Shown here piece after piece: positions 1-10,944 of a stretch of 32,666 nucleotides of DNA. Location of the stretch: positions 51,089-83,754 of the forward strand of contig NZ_LMJF01000016.1 of the NCBI RefSeq assembly GCF_001429785.1, in the 5' to 3' direction. The first letter of the stretch is position 1, and each line of letters starts with the position of its first letter. The notes under the pieces are model-generated. The model saw only the letters and a list, made by a program, of their open reading frames with translations. It searched no databases and was not told the origin of the DNA. This DNA comes from Lysobacter sp. Root916 (GTDB taxonomy: Bacteria; Pseudomonadota; Gammaproteobacteria; Xanthomonadales; Xanthomonadaceae). The translations under genes and the position numbers were made by a program.

Positions 1-195
1 GATTCTCTTCCCCCCTTTGAAAAAGGGGGGCTAGGGGGGATTTGCTCCTGCCCGCGCAACAGCAAATCCCCCGCGCCTCAACATCACTCAGCATCCACCC
101 ATCCCAGGCGCCCGCCCCCTTTTTCAAAGGGGGCGATGACTCTCTTCCCCTTCTTTGAAAAGGGGGGAGAGGGGGGATTTTCTTCATGCCCGCGT
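1..195. repeat. Cluster of G/C-rich palindromic intergenic repeats
   Basis: Three related palindromes are packed here. A perfect 9-bp stem with a GAA loop lies at 10-30 and another with a TTC loop at 114-134. A less perfect one lies at about 147-167. The copies at 1-56 and 135-194 run in the same direction, each followed by a G-run, GATTT and a GCCCGCG tail. The middle copy is inverted. The same design recurs near 26300-26460 with a slightly different stem. No convincing gene is present: a minus-strand reading frame across the region only translates the repeats (Pro-Pro, Phe-Lys-Gly type peptides). Confidence 0.75.
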
Positions 196-263
196 AAGGG
201 CAACCGATCGCGCCCGTACCGCAGCGCAGCCTGAAGCATCGCCCCAGCCGCGACCCTGCGCCG

Positions 264-292
264 CTTGAATCGCCCCATCCAGCCCGCATTAA
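264..292 (+). promoter_or_regulatory. Possible sigma-32 (heat-shock) promoter of clpB
   Basis: CTTGAA (264-269) is followed after 14 bases by CCGCATTAA (284-292). This resembles the RpoH consensus CTTGAAA, 11-16 bases, CCCCATNT, with two mismatches in the -10 part. Transcription would start near 299, about 57 bases before clpB. clpB is a classical RpoH target, which supports the reading, but the match is by eye only. Confidence 0.45.
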
Positions 293-356
293 CAGGTCAT
301 TCGCGGCCGTCGCGCGACACTCGCGCCGGGCCGCCACACCTTTCGGAGAAACCTCC

Positions 357-2942
357 ATGCGGATGGACAAGCTCACTTCGCGTTTCCAGCAGGCGCTGGC
401 CGACGCGCAATCGCTGGCGGTCGGTCGCGACCACAGCGTGATCGAACCCGTGCACCTGTTGACCGCGCTGCTGGAGCAGAGCGGCGGCAGCACGCGGCCC
501 CTGCTGGCGCAGGCCGGCGTCAACGTGCCCCTGCTGCGCGAGCGCCTCGGCGAAGCGCTGGAAAAACTGCCCAAGGTCAGTGGCCAGGCCGGCAACGTCT
601 CGCTGGGTAACGACCTGGCGCGCCTGCTCAACGTCACCGACAAGCTGGCCCAGCAGCGCGGCGACGCTTTCATCGCCAGCGAGCTGTTCCTGCTGGCCGC
701 GCTGGACGACGGCGGCGAAGTCGGTCGCGCGCTCAAGGCCGCGGGCGCCAACAAGGCCAAGCTGGAACCGGCGATCGACAAACTGCGCGGAGGCGAGAGC
801 GTGCAATCGGAAAATGCGGAAGAGCAGCGCCAGGCGCTGGAGAAGTACTGCATCGACCTGACCGCGCGCGCCGAATCGGGCAAGCTCGATCCGGTGGTCG
901 GCCGCGACGAGGAAATCCGCCGCACCATCCAGGTGCTGCAGCGCCGCACCAAGAACAATCCGGTGCTGATCGGCGAGCCCGGTGTGGGCAAGACCGCGAT
1001 CGTCGAGGGCCTGGCCCAGCGCATCGTCAACAACGAAGTGCCCGAAGGCCTGCGCGGCAAGCGCGTGCTGTCGCTGGACATGGGCGCGCTGATCGCCGGC
1101 GCCAAGTTCCGCGGCGAGTTCGAGGAGCGCCTGAAGGCGGTGCTCAACGACCTGTCCAAGAACGAAGGCCAGGTGATCCTGTTCATCGACGAGTTGCACA
1201 CCATGGTCGGCGCCGGCAAGGCCGAAGGCTCGATGGACGCCGGCAACATGCTCAAGCCCGCGCTCGCGCGCGGCGAGTTGCATTGCATCGGCGCGACCAC
1301 CCTGGACGAGTACCGCAAGTACGTCGAGAAGGACGCCGCGCTGGAGCGCCGCTTTCAGAAGGTGTTCGTCGGCGAGCCCACGGTCGAGGACACCATCGCG
1401 ATCCTGCGCGGCCTCAAGGAGCGCTACGCGGTGCATCACGGCGTGGAGATCACCGACCCGGCGATCGTCGCCGCGGCGACCCTGTCGCACCGCTACATCG
1501 CCGACCGCCAGCTGCCCGACAAGGCCATCGATCTGATGGACGAGGCCGCCTCGCGCATCCGCATGGAAATCGATTCCAAGCCCGAGGAACTGGACCGCAA
1601 GGAACGCCGTCTGATCCAGCTCAAGATCCAGCGCGAGGCGCTGAAGAAGGAGAAAGACGCCGAATCCAAGCAGCGCCTGGCCGACCTCGAAGCCGAGATC
1701 GCCACCCTGGAGCGCGACTTCAACGACCTCGAGGAAGTCTGGAAGGCCGAGAAGGCGACCCTGCAGGGCGCGACCAAGATCAAGGAGCAGATCGAGCAGG
1801 CCAAGCTCGAACTGGAAGCCGCGCAGCGCACCCAGGATTTCGGCCGCATGAGCGAGATCCAGTACGGCAAGTTGCCGGAGCTGGAAAAGCAGCTCAAGGC
1901 CGCGCAGGAAGCCGAAACCCAGGGCTTCAAGCTGCTGCAGGACAAGGTCACCGCCGAAGAGATCGCCGAGGTGGTCGCGCGCTGGACCGGCATCCCGGTG
2001 TCGAAGATGCTGGAAGGCGAGCGCGAGAAGCTGCTGAAGATGGAGCAGGCTCTGCACCAGCGCGTGGTCGGCCAGGACGAGGCGATCCGCGTGGTCTCCG
2101 ACGCCGTGCGGCGTTCGCGCGCGGGCCTGTCCGATCCCGACCGCCCCAGCGGCTCCTTCCTGTTCCTGGGCCCGACCGGCGTGGGTAAGACCGAGCTGTG
2201 CAAGGCCTTGGCCGAATTCCTGTTCGACTCCAGCGACGCCATGGTGCGCATCGACATGAGCGAGTTCATGGAGAAGCACGCGGTCAGTCGCCTGGTCGGC
2301 GCGCCTCCGGGCTATGTCGGTTACGAAGAAGGCGGCTATCTGACCGAGGCCGTGCGCCGCCGTCCCTACAGCGTGATCCTGCTCGATGAGGTCGAGAAGG
2401 CGCATCCGGACGTGTTCAACATCCTGTTGCAGGTGCTGGACGACGGCCGCCTCACCGATGGCCAGGGCCGCACGGTCGATTTCCGCAACACCGTGATCGT
2501 GATGACCAGCAACCTGGGCTCGCAGATGATCCAGGAGCTGTCGGCCGACGACAGCGCCGAGAGCTACACCCAGATGAAGGCGGCGGTGATGGGCGTGGTG
2601 CAGGCGCACTTCCGTCCGGAGTTCATCAACCGCCTGGACGACATCGTCGTGTTCCATCCGCTGGACAAGAGCCAGATCCGTGAGATCGCCAAGATCCAGA
2701 TGGTTGGCTTGGAGAAGCGTCTGGGCGAGCGCGGCCTGAAGCTGGCTTTGTCGGACGCGGCGCTGGCGTTGATTGGCAACGTCGGCTTCGATCCGGTCTA
2801 CGGCGCGCGTCCGCTCAAGCGCGCGGTGCAGCAGCAGTTGGAGAACCCGTTGGCGCAGAAGATCCTCAGCGGCGAGTTCGTCAGCGGCGATGTCATCCAG
2901 GTCGAGGCCGAGGCGGGGCACCTGGTGTTCCGCAAGGGTTGA
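357..2942 (+). CDS. clpB: ATP-dependent disaggregase ClpB (Hsp104 family)
   Basis: This is the hexameric AAA+ chaperone that pulls polypeptides out of aggregates together with DnaK/DnaJ/GrpE in the cytoplasm. The 861-residue length is close to E. coli ClpB (857). The N-terminal Clp repeat domain begins [11 protein letters not shown] and is followed by the first AAA+ module, with Walker A GEPGVGKT at 206-213 and Walker B ILFIDE. The charged coiled-coil middle domain lies at about 400-530. The second module has Walker A GPTGVGKT at 605-612 and Walker B ILLDE. The start is chosen because the N-terminus matches the family and GGAGA lies about 8-12 bases upstream. It stands alone, with a hairpin directly after the stop codon. 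Confidence 0.98.
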   Translation: MRMDKLTSRFQQALADAQSLAVGRDHSVIEPVHLLTALLEQSGGSTRPLLAQAGVNVPLLRERLGEALEKLPKVSGQAGNVSLGNDLARLLNVTDKLAQQRGDAFIASELFLLAALDDGGEVGRALKAAGANKAKLEPAIDKLRGGESVQSENAEEQRQALEKYCIDLTARAESGKLDPVVGRDEEIRRTIQVLQRRTKNNPVLIGEPGVGKTAIVEGLAQRIVNNEVPEGLRGKRVLSLDMGALIAGAKFRGEFEERLKAVLNDLSKNEGQVILFIDELHTMVGAGKAEGSMDAGNMLKPALARGELHCIGATTLDEYRKYVEKDAALERRFQKVFVGEPTVEDTIAILRGLKERYAVHHGVEITDPAIVAAATLSHRYIADRQLPDKAIDLMDEAASRIRMEIDSKPEELDRKERRLIQLKIQREALKKEKDAESKQRLADLEAEIATLERDFNDLEEVWKAEKATLQGATKIKEQIEQAKLELEAAQRTQDFGRMSEIQYGKLPELEKQLKAAQEAETQGFKLLQDKVTAEEIAEVVARWTGIPVSKMLEGEREKLLKMEQALHQRVVGQDEAIRVVSDAVRRSRAGLSDPDRPSGSFLFLGPTGVGKTELCKALAEFLFDSSDAMVRIDMSEFMEKHAVSRLVGAPPGYVGYEEGGYLTEAVRRRPYSVILLDEVEKAHPDVFNILLQVLDDGRLTDGQGRTVDFRNTVIVMTSNLGSQMIQELSADDSAESYTQMKAAVMGVVQAHFRPEFINRLDDIVVFHPLDKSQIREIAKIQMVGLEKRLGERGLKLALSDAALALIGNVGFDPVYGARPLKRAVQQQLENPLAQKILSGEFVSGDVIQVEAEAGHLVFRKG

Positions 2943-2950
2943 GGGCTGAG

Positions 2951-2980
2951 CGAAACGGCCCGCTGTGGCGGGCCGTTTCG
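2951..2980 (+). terminator. Hairpin after clpB
   Basis: A perfect 13-bp inverted repeat (CGAAACGGCCCGC and its complement) with a 4-base TGTG loop starts 9 bases after the clpB stop codon. Position and stem fit a transcription terminator, although no T-run follows on the plus strand. Confidence 0.75.
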
Positions 2981-3006
2981 CGCTCAATGATCTACGTCGT
3001 TTGTGG

Positions 3007-3158
3007 GATTCGATCGCGGCTTACGCCGCTCCCACACGCGCAGCGCGATCGCTTGCCGCTCCCACGCAGAGCGAGCCATCGCTCGCCACTCCCACACAGC
3101 GAGACCATCGATGTCGCGGGAGCGCCGCTTCCTGTGGGAGCGGCGTAAGCCGGATCGA
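3007..3158. repeat. REP-like array: three 30-bp direct units plus one inverted unit
   Basis: Units 3007-3036, 3037-3066 and 3067-3096 are each 30 bases and end in a CCGCTCCCAC-like block (CCACTCCCACA in the third). An inverted unit follows at 3133-3158. The first and last units form a perfect 20-bp inverted repeat (3017-3036 with 3133-3152). The first 30-bp unit recurs unchanged at 26085-26114. The core resembles repetitive extragenic palindromes of pseudomonads and xanthomonads. It sits between the convergent ends of clpB and the amidohydrolase gene. No gene is seen in it. Confidence 0.75.
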
Positions 3159-3173
3159 GCTACGGTCGCGACC

Positions 3174-5219
3174 TTATTCCGCGACCGCGGGCTTCTTCCT
3201 CGGCACGATCCCCAACGCCTGCTCGATCTCGCCCGGGTCGTAGCGCTTGCCGCCCTTGAACACGGCGTCGACCTTGCGGATATCGCGCATGTCGGCGAGC
3301 GGATCGCCGTCGATCAGCACCAGGTCGGCGAGCTTGCCCGCCGCGATCACGCCGCGGTCCTTGTCCACGCCCAGCACCTGTGCCGGCGTCAGCGTCGCCA
3401 GCCGCAACACTTCGGCGTTGGCGATGCCGGCGCGTGAGTACACCTCCAACTCGGCATGCAGCATGTAGCCGGCCAGCGCGTCGGTGCCGGGCAGGATGGT
3501 CACGCCGGCGTCGTGCAGGGCCTTGAGCAGACGCATCATGCTCGGCAGCGCCTGCTTGTAGGCCTCTTCCTTGCCGTGCGGCGGCTTCAGCGCGCCCCAG
3601 CTCAGGCCGCGCTGGGCCTGCGGCGGGAAACGCTCGGCCACACCGCGCAGTCCGGGCGGGGTCTTGGCGTCGGGATCGCCGCTGTACAGGTCCTCTTCCA
3701 GCGCCATGGTCGCGTCGATGACGGTGTAGTGGCGCTTGAGGAAATCGATGAACTCGCGCACCTCCGGCTTGTCCGGCGGGAACTCGTAGGCGTGCTCGCC
3801 GACCTCGGTCAGGCGCGCCTTGGTACGGGTGTCCTGCACGCGCGGGTACATGAAGTTGAGTTCCACGAACAACAGATGCTGCAGTTCGTCGGCGCCGGCT
3901 TCGATGAACTGGCGCGCCGACATGAAGGCCGGCACGTGCCCGCTCACGCGCAGGCCGCGCGCGTGCGCGCGGTCGGCGATGATCGGGAACAGTTCCGGTT
4001 TCAAAGAGGAATAGGTCTTGATCTGCACGTAGCCGCGGTCGGCATAGAAGTCCACGGCCTTGAGCGCTTCCTCGGGCGTGTCGACCAACATCTTGGTCGG
4101 TCCGGCGTAGGGGCCGGGGCCGTCGATGAAGCCGGCCATCAGCACGCGCGGGCCGATTTCGCTGCCGGCGTCGAAGCGCTTCACGCGCTCGGGGAAGGTG
4201 TCGAAGTTGTTGGCGACGTCGCGCGCGCTGGTCACGCCGGCGGCGATGTCGAGGGCGCCGTCCTCGATGGACGCATAGTGCTTGTGCACGTCCCACAGGC
4301 CCGGCATCAGGAAGCGGCCGCGCGCGTCGAGGACCTCGGCGTTCTCCGGCGCCTTGAGCTGGGCGTCGGGTGCGACCCGGACGATGCGCTCGCCTTCGAT
4401 CAACACGCTGGTACCGGGGGTGGCGGCCAGGTCGCGCGGATCGAACACGCGTGCGTTGCGGATCAGCAGCGGCCCCTTGGGCACATGGGTGAGCCGTTGG
4501 GTCATCTCGGCGGCCCACTTCGCGTCGGCCTGCTCCTGCAGCTCCAGCAGCTTCGGCAGCGCGCCTTGCAGATCGGCGTCGATGATCACGAACCAGCCCG
4601 AGGCGACGATCAGCGCGGCGGTTTCGCCGTCGCCGCGCAACCATACCGAGCGCGGGGTGAAGTCCAGGCCGACGATGCGCTGCAGGGTCAGCGACACCGG
4701 GCCGTTCTTGCCGGCGACTTCGTACTCGCCCAAAGTCTGCAGACGCGCCTCGCCGCCGGGCAGGATCGCGAGCTTGCGCTCGGGCGCCTGCAGCAGCGCG
4801 CGCGCGAGCGCGCCGGAGATTTCCGGCGCCGCCTGCAGCGGCAGGAAGAAGGCCGGCGCGGACAGCGCGCGCTCGCCGCTTTCGCTGGGGTTCTTCCAGC
4901 TCGCGCGGCCGTCGCGGACCTGATAGCGCTCCTCGAAGGGATTGAGCAGATAGTCGTTGCCGCTGCCCGCGTAGTCGGCCAGGGTGCCGTCGGCATTGAG
5001 CTTCCAACGCGTCTTGCTGCGGTCGCCGCGGCCGCGGTCGGTGAAGTGGTATTCGACCTTCACGCTGCCGTCGGCCGCGGTTTCCACGACCTGCTTGCCG
5101 GCGACGTTGCCCTGCATCAGCACCACTTGTTCGCGGCGGGCGGCGAGGGCGTCGGAGATCGAGAACGCGAGTACGGCGGGCAACGCGAACGACAGCAGCA
5201 GCGATCCGGCTAAGCGCAT
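3174..5219 (-). CDS. Secreted amidohydrolase-family metalloenzyme
   Basis: The 681-residue product starts with a signal peptide of about 26 residues (MRLAGSLLLSFALPAVLAFS, then DALA). A region of about 250 residues without a recognised domain follows. The C-terminal half is an amidohydrolase barrel of the imidazolonepropionase/Xaa-Pro dipeptidase-like group. Visible metal-site motifs are HKH in LWDVHKHYAS near residue 310, IKTY, SGHVP, LQHLLF and the late GTDALAGY. The start at 5219 is preferred over an in-frame ATG 64 codons upstream, because AAGGAGG lies 7 bases before it and only this start exposes the signal peptide. The substrate is unknown; periplasmic hydrolysis of a cyclic amide or dipeptide is a family-level guess. 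The receptor gene upstream on the same strand is separated by a terminator. Confidence 0.88.
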   Translation of the reverse strand: MRLAGSLLLSFALPAVLAFSISDALAARREQVVLMQGNVAGKQVVETAADGSVKVEYHFTDRGRGDRSKTRWKLNADGTLADYAGSGNDYLLNPFEERYQVRDGRASWKNPSESGERALSAPAFFLPLQAAPEISGALARALLQAPERKLAILPGGEARLQTLGEYEVAGKNGPVSLTLQRIVGLDFTPRSVWLRGDGETAALIVASGWFVIIDADLQGALPKLLELQEQADAKWAAEMTQRLTHVPKGPLLIRNARVFDPRDLAATPGTSVLIEGERIVRVAPDAQLKAPENAEVLDARGRFLMPGLWDVHKHYASIEDGALDIAAGVTSARDVANNFDTFPERVKRFDAGSEIGPRVLMAGFIDGPGPYAGPTKMLVDTPEEALKAVDFYADRGYVQIKTYSSLKPELFPIIADRAHARGLRVSGHVPAFMSARQFIEAGADELQHLLFVELNFMYPRVQDTRTKARLTEVGEHAYEFPPDKPEVREFIDFLKRHYTVIDATMALEEDLYSGDPDAKTPPGLRGVAERFPPQAQRGLSWGALKPPHGKEEAYKQALPSMMRLLKALHDAGVTILPGTDALAGYMLHAELEVYSRAGIANAEVLRLATLTPAQVLGVDKDRGVIAAGKLADLVLIDGDPLADMRDIRKVDAVFKGGKRYDPGEIEQALGIVPRKKPAVAE

Positions 5220-5372
5220 GGCGGCCCTCCTTGGGCGGAGACGTCGGAACCGCGCGCGGCTTCGGGAATCCGCAAGGCCGGCGCGGCGGGGTGACTCCTT
5301 ATAGCCGATCCCGGGCCCCGCGAATGCGCCGCCGCCATCGTTTGGGCGCACGGGGGCGGCATTCGCCGGTCG

Positions 5373-5407
5373 AAAAAGACGACGGCCCGGGAGTCCGGGC
5401 CGTCGTC
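5373..5407 (-). terminator. Intrinsic terminator of the TonB-dependent receptor gene
   Basis: A perfect 13-bp stem (GACGACGGCCCGG and complement, 5378-5407) has a 4-base loop. On the minus strand it is followed at once by TTTTT (5373-5377). It lies 32 bases beyond the receptor stop codon and reads in the receptor direction, so the amidohydrolase gene downstream probably has its own promoter. Confidence 0.9.
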
Positions 5408-5438
5408 GCATGCGGGCGTTCCAACCACGCCGTTCAGA

Positions 5439-7838
<2,400 letters not shown>

Positions 7839-7885
7839 GGTGCGCGGCTCCTTGCGGCGGGGGGATTGGTAACGATGTCATTTTG

Positions 7886-7914
7886 GTTTAACACGGTTAT
7901 AACAACTGGGTCAA
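7886..7914 (-). promoter_or_regulatory. Possible promoter of the TonB-dependent receptor gene
   Basis: Read on the minus strand, TTGACC (7909-7914) and TTAAAC (7886-7891) are separated by 17 bases, inside an AT-rich island that contrasts with its surroundings. The -35 box is good and the -10 box is poor. The leader to the ATG would be about 40 bases. Confidence 0.35.
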
Positions 7915-8088
7915 ACCCACTTTCGTATAGGTAGATAGCCGTACGTCATGGTTTTAGACATCGGATGCGCATCAGCTATGCCAGGTGGCACATCAGGCCG
8001 GCTTAACCCGGCTGCAGGCGGTTATCGCCACGGGCCCGGGGCCCGGCTCATGCCGTTTGCTCATGGGGGCGGACCGATCCGGGGCTGC

Positions 8089-8094
8089 TACCAT
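8089..8094 (+). promoter_or_regulatory. Possible -10 box for the riboswitch/B12 operon transcript
   Basis: TACCAT in the context GCTACCATGCGCG lies 6-10 bases before the first bases of the aptamer, where a riboswitch RNA would be expected to start. A near-identical GCTACACT context precedes the ABC-F gene at 24186. No clear -35 box is seen at the right distance. The stretch 7915-8088 otherwise holds nothing I recognise. Confidence 0.35.
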
Positions 8095-8097
8095 GCG

Positions 8098-8306
8098 CGG
8101 GCTTGAGGTGATCGCCGGCCCCGCCGGCGATTGAAACGGGAATCCGGTGCGCCAGTCCTCCGAACGGAGCGACGGCAATTCCGGAGCTGCCCCCGCAACG
8201 GTAAGTAAGACGAACGATCTGCAATGAAGCCACTGTGCGCATGCATGGGAAGGCGCGGATCGGAGGGCTGGAGGCCCTCGCTTGCAAGCCCGGAGACCGG
8301 CCTGAG
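8098..8306 (+). promoter_or_regulatory. Cobalamin (B12) riboswitch
   Basis: The conserved cobalamin aptamer elements occur in order. GGGAATCCGGTGCG is near 8138-8151. CCGGAGCTGCCCCCGC followed by AACGGTAA is near 8181-8204. The GCCACTG core is near 8229-8235. The B12 box AAGCCCGGAGACCGGCC is at 8286-8302. An adenosylcobalamin-bound aptamer would repress the genes downstream. It lies about 130 bases upstream of btuB and heads an operon made entirely of B12 genes, which fits exactly. Outer boundaries are approximate. Confidence 0.95.
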
Positions 8307-8314
8307 GCTGACCC

Positions 8315-8387
8315 GACACGCGGTGGGCGCTGTCATGGGGCTGCCTTGCGTCCGCGCGTCGCCGCCTCGTCGTTCCCTCCGCGTGTC
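8315..8387 (+). promoter_or_regulatory. Possible expression-platform pairing between riboswitch and btuB
   Basis: GACACGCGG (8315-8323), just after the B12 box, is perfectly complementary to CCGCGTGTC (8379-8387). The btuB ribosome binding site AGGAG lies at 8424-8428, and no T-run follows the stem. Control of translation initiation is therefore more likely than a terminator, but the alternative structures were not folded. Confidence 0.4.
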
Positions 8388-8435
8388 TCCGACCCATCGT
8401 TTCCGCGCGGGTAGGCGCGGATCAGGAGCCATGCT

Positions 8436-10289
8436 TTGAATTTCCACCCTTACGCGCTTCGCCGCACCGCGCTGGCGACGGCGCTGCTGTCCGTCGTGGT
8501 CCCGGTTTGGGCCGCCGACGCCGCCACCGACCTCGACCAGGTCGTGGTGACCGCCAGCCGCACCGCGCAGACCCAGGACGCGACCCTGGCCTCGGTCACC
8601 GTGATCGACCGCGACGACATCGAACGCCTGCAGCCGACCAACTTGCCCGACCTGCTGCGCGGCACGCCCGGCCTGTCGATGGCCAACAACGGCGGCCCCG
8701 GCAAGTCGACCTCGCTGTTCCTGCGCGGCACCGAGTCCGACCATGTGCTGGTGCTGGTGGACGGCATCAAGATCGGCTCGGCCACCAGCGGCGGCGCCTC
8801 GCTGCAGGACATTCCGGTCGAACAGATCGAGCGCATCGAGATCGTGCGCGGCCCGTTCTCCAGCTTGTACGGCTCCGAGGCCCTGGGCGGTGTGATCCAG
8901 ATCTTCACCCGCCGCCCGCAAGGCGCGTTCGCGCCGCACGCCAGCGCCTCGATCGGCAGTTGGCAGACGCGTCGCGGCACCCTGGGCGTGGGCGGAAAGA
9001 GCGACAACGGCTGGTACTCGATCAACGCCGCCAGCGAGGACACCGACGGCATCAACGCCTGTCGCGGCAAGCCCTCGCCGGGCGGCGCCGGCTGCTTCAC
9101 TAACTCGCCCGACCGCGACGGCTACCGCAACCTGTCGCTGACCGCGCAGGGCGGCTACCGCTTCAACGACGCCTGGGACGCCGAAGCGCGCCTGTTCCGC
9201 GCCGAAGGCCGTAACGAATACGACGGCAGCACCAACAACCAGGCCGACACCGTGCAGCAGGTCGCCGGCGGACGCCTGCGCTACGCGCCCAGCGAACAGG
9301 CCACGCTGACCCTCAACCTGGGCCGCAGCAGCGACCTCAGCGACACCTACCGCAACGGCGTCTACTCCAGCACCTTCAATACGCGTCGCAAGCTGGGCTC
9401 GCTGCAGGGCGACTTCGGCCTCGGCGGCGGCCTGCTCACCCTGGGCTACGACTGGCAGCGCGACGAGGTCGAAAGCAGCACCGTCTACGCCCACGATCAC
9501 CGCATCAACCGCGGCCTGTTCGGCCAGTACCAGCGCGAATCTGGCGCGCACGCGCTGCAGGCCAGCCTGCGCCGCGACGACGACAGCCAGTTCGGCGGCC
9601 AGACCACCGGCAGCGCGCTGTGGGGCTGGAACCTCAGCGAACAGCTGCGCCTGACCGCGAGCTACGGCACCGCGTTCAAGGCCCCGACCTTCAACGAACT
9701 GTACTTTCCCGGCTTCGGCAACGCCGATCTCAAGCCGGAGGAGTCGCGCAGCTTCGAACTCGGCCTGCGCGGCGAACACGCCTGGGGCGGCTGGTCGCTC
9801 AACGCCTACGAGACCCGGGTCGATGAATTGATCGCGTTCGATGCTTCGATCGGTCTGCCCGGCAACATCGATCGCGCGCGCATCCAGGGCGTGGAGGCCA
9901 CGGTCGATACCGTCCTGGCCGGTTGGGACCTGCGCGCCAGCGCGACCTGGCTGGATCCGCGCAACGACAGCCGCGGCGCCAGCCGCGACAAGATCCTGCC
10001 GCGCCGCGCGCGCGAAAGCGCACGCTTCGATGCCGACCGTCGCTACGGTCGCTTCAGCCTGGGCGGCAGCGTCTACGTCGCCGGCGAACGTTTCGACGAT
10101 CTGGCCAACACGCGCCGTCTGGACGGCTACGCCACCACCGACCTGCGCCTGGGCTTCCGTTTCGACGATTCCTGGAGCCTGCAGCTGGCGGCCAACAACG
10201 TGTTCAACCAGCGCTACGAGACCGCGGCCTACTACAACCAGCCCGGCCGCAACTACCTGTTGACCCTGCGCTACCGCGCGGCGAACTGA
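8436..10289 (+). CDS. btuB: TonB-dependent vitamin B12 outer-membrane receptor BtuB
   Basis: BtuB carries cobalamin and cobinamide across the outer membrane using TonB energy. The 617-residue protein has a signal peptide ending near VWAADA and a TonB box in DLDQVVVTASRT. The plug contains LFLRGTESDHVLVLVDGIKI and IERIEIVRGPFSSLYGSEAL. The barrel ends in YLLTLRYRAAN. An extracellular segment near 208-220 carries two cysteines (INACRGK...AGCF). The start is TTG: the nearby ATG at 8431 reads ATG-CTT-TGA and stops, while AGGAG at 8424-8428 is 7 bases from the TTG. Riboswitch control and the following cob genes support the specific name. Confidence 0.95.
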   Translation: MNFHPYALRRTALATALLSVVVPVWAADAATDLDQVVVTASRTAQTQDATLASVTVIDRDDIERLQPTNLPDLLRGTPGLSMANNGGPGKSTSLFLRGTESDHVLVLVDGIKIGSATSGGASLQDIPVEQIERIEIVRGPFSSLYGSEALGGVIQIFTRRPQGAFAPHASASIGSWQTRRGTLGVGGKSDNGWYSINAASEDTDGINACRGKPSPGGAGCFTNSPDRDGYRNLSLTAQGGYRFNDAWDAEARLFRAEGRNEYDGSTNNQADTVQQVAGGRLRYAPSEQATLTLNLGRSSDLSDTYRNGVYSSTFNTRRKLGSLQGDFGLGGGLLTLGYDWQRDEVESSTVYAHDHRINRGLFGQYQRESGAHALQASLRRDDDSQFGGQTTGSALWGWNLSEQLRLTASYGTAFKAPTFNELYFPGFGNADLKPEESRSFELGLRGEHAWGGWSLNAYETRVDELIAFDASIGLPGNIDRARIQGVEATVDTVLAGWDLRASATWLDPRNDSRGASRDKILPRRARESARFDADRRYGRFSLGGSVYVAGERFDDLANTRRLDGYATTDLRLGFRFDDSWSLQLAANNVFNQRYETAAYYNQPGRNYLLTLRYRAAN

Positions 10290-10338
10290 TCGCCGCGCTT
10301 TCGCCACCACCGTCCCGTCCACGCCACCGAGGCCGCCG

Positions 10339-10929
10339 ATGAACGCTCTCAGCCGATCCGTCCACTACAGTCTGTTCACCGCACTCGCCGCGGTCATGGT
10401 CGCCACCCGCTTCCACCACTTCGGCGACGCGCTGCACCTGCCCGATGCGTCGATGGCGGTGTTCTTCCTCGGCGGCCTCTGGCTGCGCAAGCACCTGGGT
10501 TTCGTCGCTTTCCTGGTGCTGGCGGTGGCGATCGACTGGATCGCGATCCAGGCCCAGGGCAAGAGCTTCTTCCAGCACTACTGCGTCACGCCGTCGTACG
10601 CCTTCCTGCTGCTGGCGTACGCGGCGCTGTGGTACGGCGGCCGCGCCTATGCGCAGCGGCTGCAGGCGACCCCGCGCGCGCTGCTCGGCGCGCTCGCGGT
10701 CGGCCTGGTCGCGGCCACGGTCTCGTTCCTGATCTCCAACGGCGCGTTCTACTGGCTGGGCGGACGCTACGAGGATCCGAACCTGAGCCAGTACCTGGCG
10801 CGGGTCTGGCAGTGGGGGCCGCTGTTCGTGCGCACCACCCTGAGCTACATCGCGGTGGCGTTGGCCGCCTATGCGCTGATCGCGCGCGCCTTGCCGCTGC
10901 GGGTCGCGCCGCGCGACGCCCAGGCCTGA
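10339..10929 (+). CDS. BtuM-like solitary ECF-type S component, copy 1 (candidate B12 inner-membrane transporter)
   Basis: The 196-residue product is a polytopic membrane protein with about six hydrophobic segments. It is homologous to the next gene. Shared blocks are ATR..HF, LP.AS.A.FFL.G..LR, C..P.Y......YA.LW..G, and FY..GRY.DP.L. Cys82 in HYCVTPSY is near the position of Cys80, which in BtuM of Thiobacillus denitrificans binds cobalt and removes cyanide from cyanocobalamin. Size, topology, the cysteine and its place between btuB and cobO suggest BtuM, but I could not align it to the family. GAGG lies 6 bases before the ATG. The gap after btuB is 49 bases. No ECF ATPase or BtuCDF gene is in the window. 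Confidence 0.72.
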   Translation: MNALSRSVHYSLFTALAAVMVATRFHHFGDALHLPDASMAVFFLGGLWLRKHLGFVAFLVLAVAIDWIAIQAQGKSFFQHYCVTPSYAFLLLAYAALWYGGRAYAQRLQATPRALLGALAVGLVAATVSFLISNGAFYWLGGRYEDPNLSQYLARVWQWGPLFVRTTLSYIAVALAAYALIARALPLRVAPRDAQA

Positions 10930-10944
10930 TCGAGGATGACGAGC

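Noticed and set aside
84-278. A 64-codon minus-strand frame before clpB
   Set aside because: It consists mainly of translated palindromic repeats ([11 protein letters not shown]-type) and has no supported start.
297-2987. An 896-codon minus-strand frame opposite clpB
   Set aside because: It is the antisense shadow of clpB in GC-rich DNA: His/Gln/Leu/Ala-rich with no domain, while the plus strand is an unmistakable ClpB.
3007-3158. CRISPR array, suggested by 30-bp periodicity
   Set aside because: The units abut each other with no unique spacers, the last is inverted, and no cas genes are nearby.
8224-8439. A 71-codon frame across the riboswitch ending in ATG-CTT-TGA before btuB
   Set aside because: Its first codons are the conserved aptamer core (GAAGCCACTG) and the B12 box lies inside it, so RNA structure explains the sequence. 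The composition is Arg/Ser/Pro-rich and it has no ribosome binding site.
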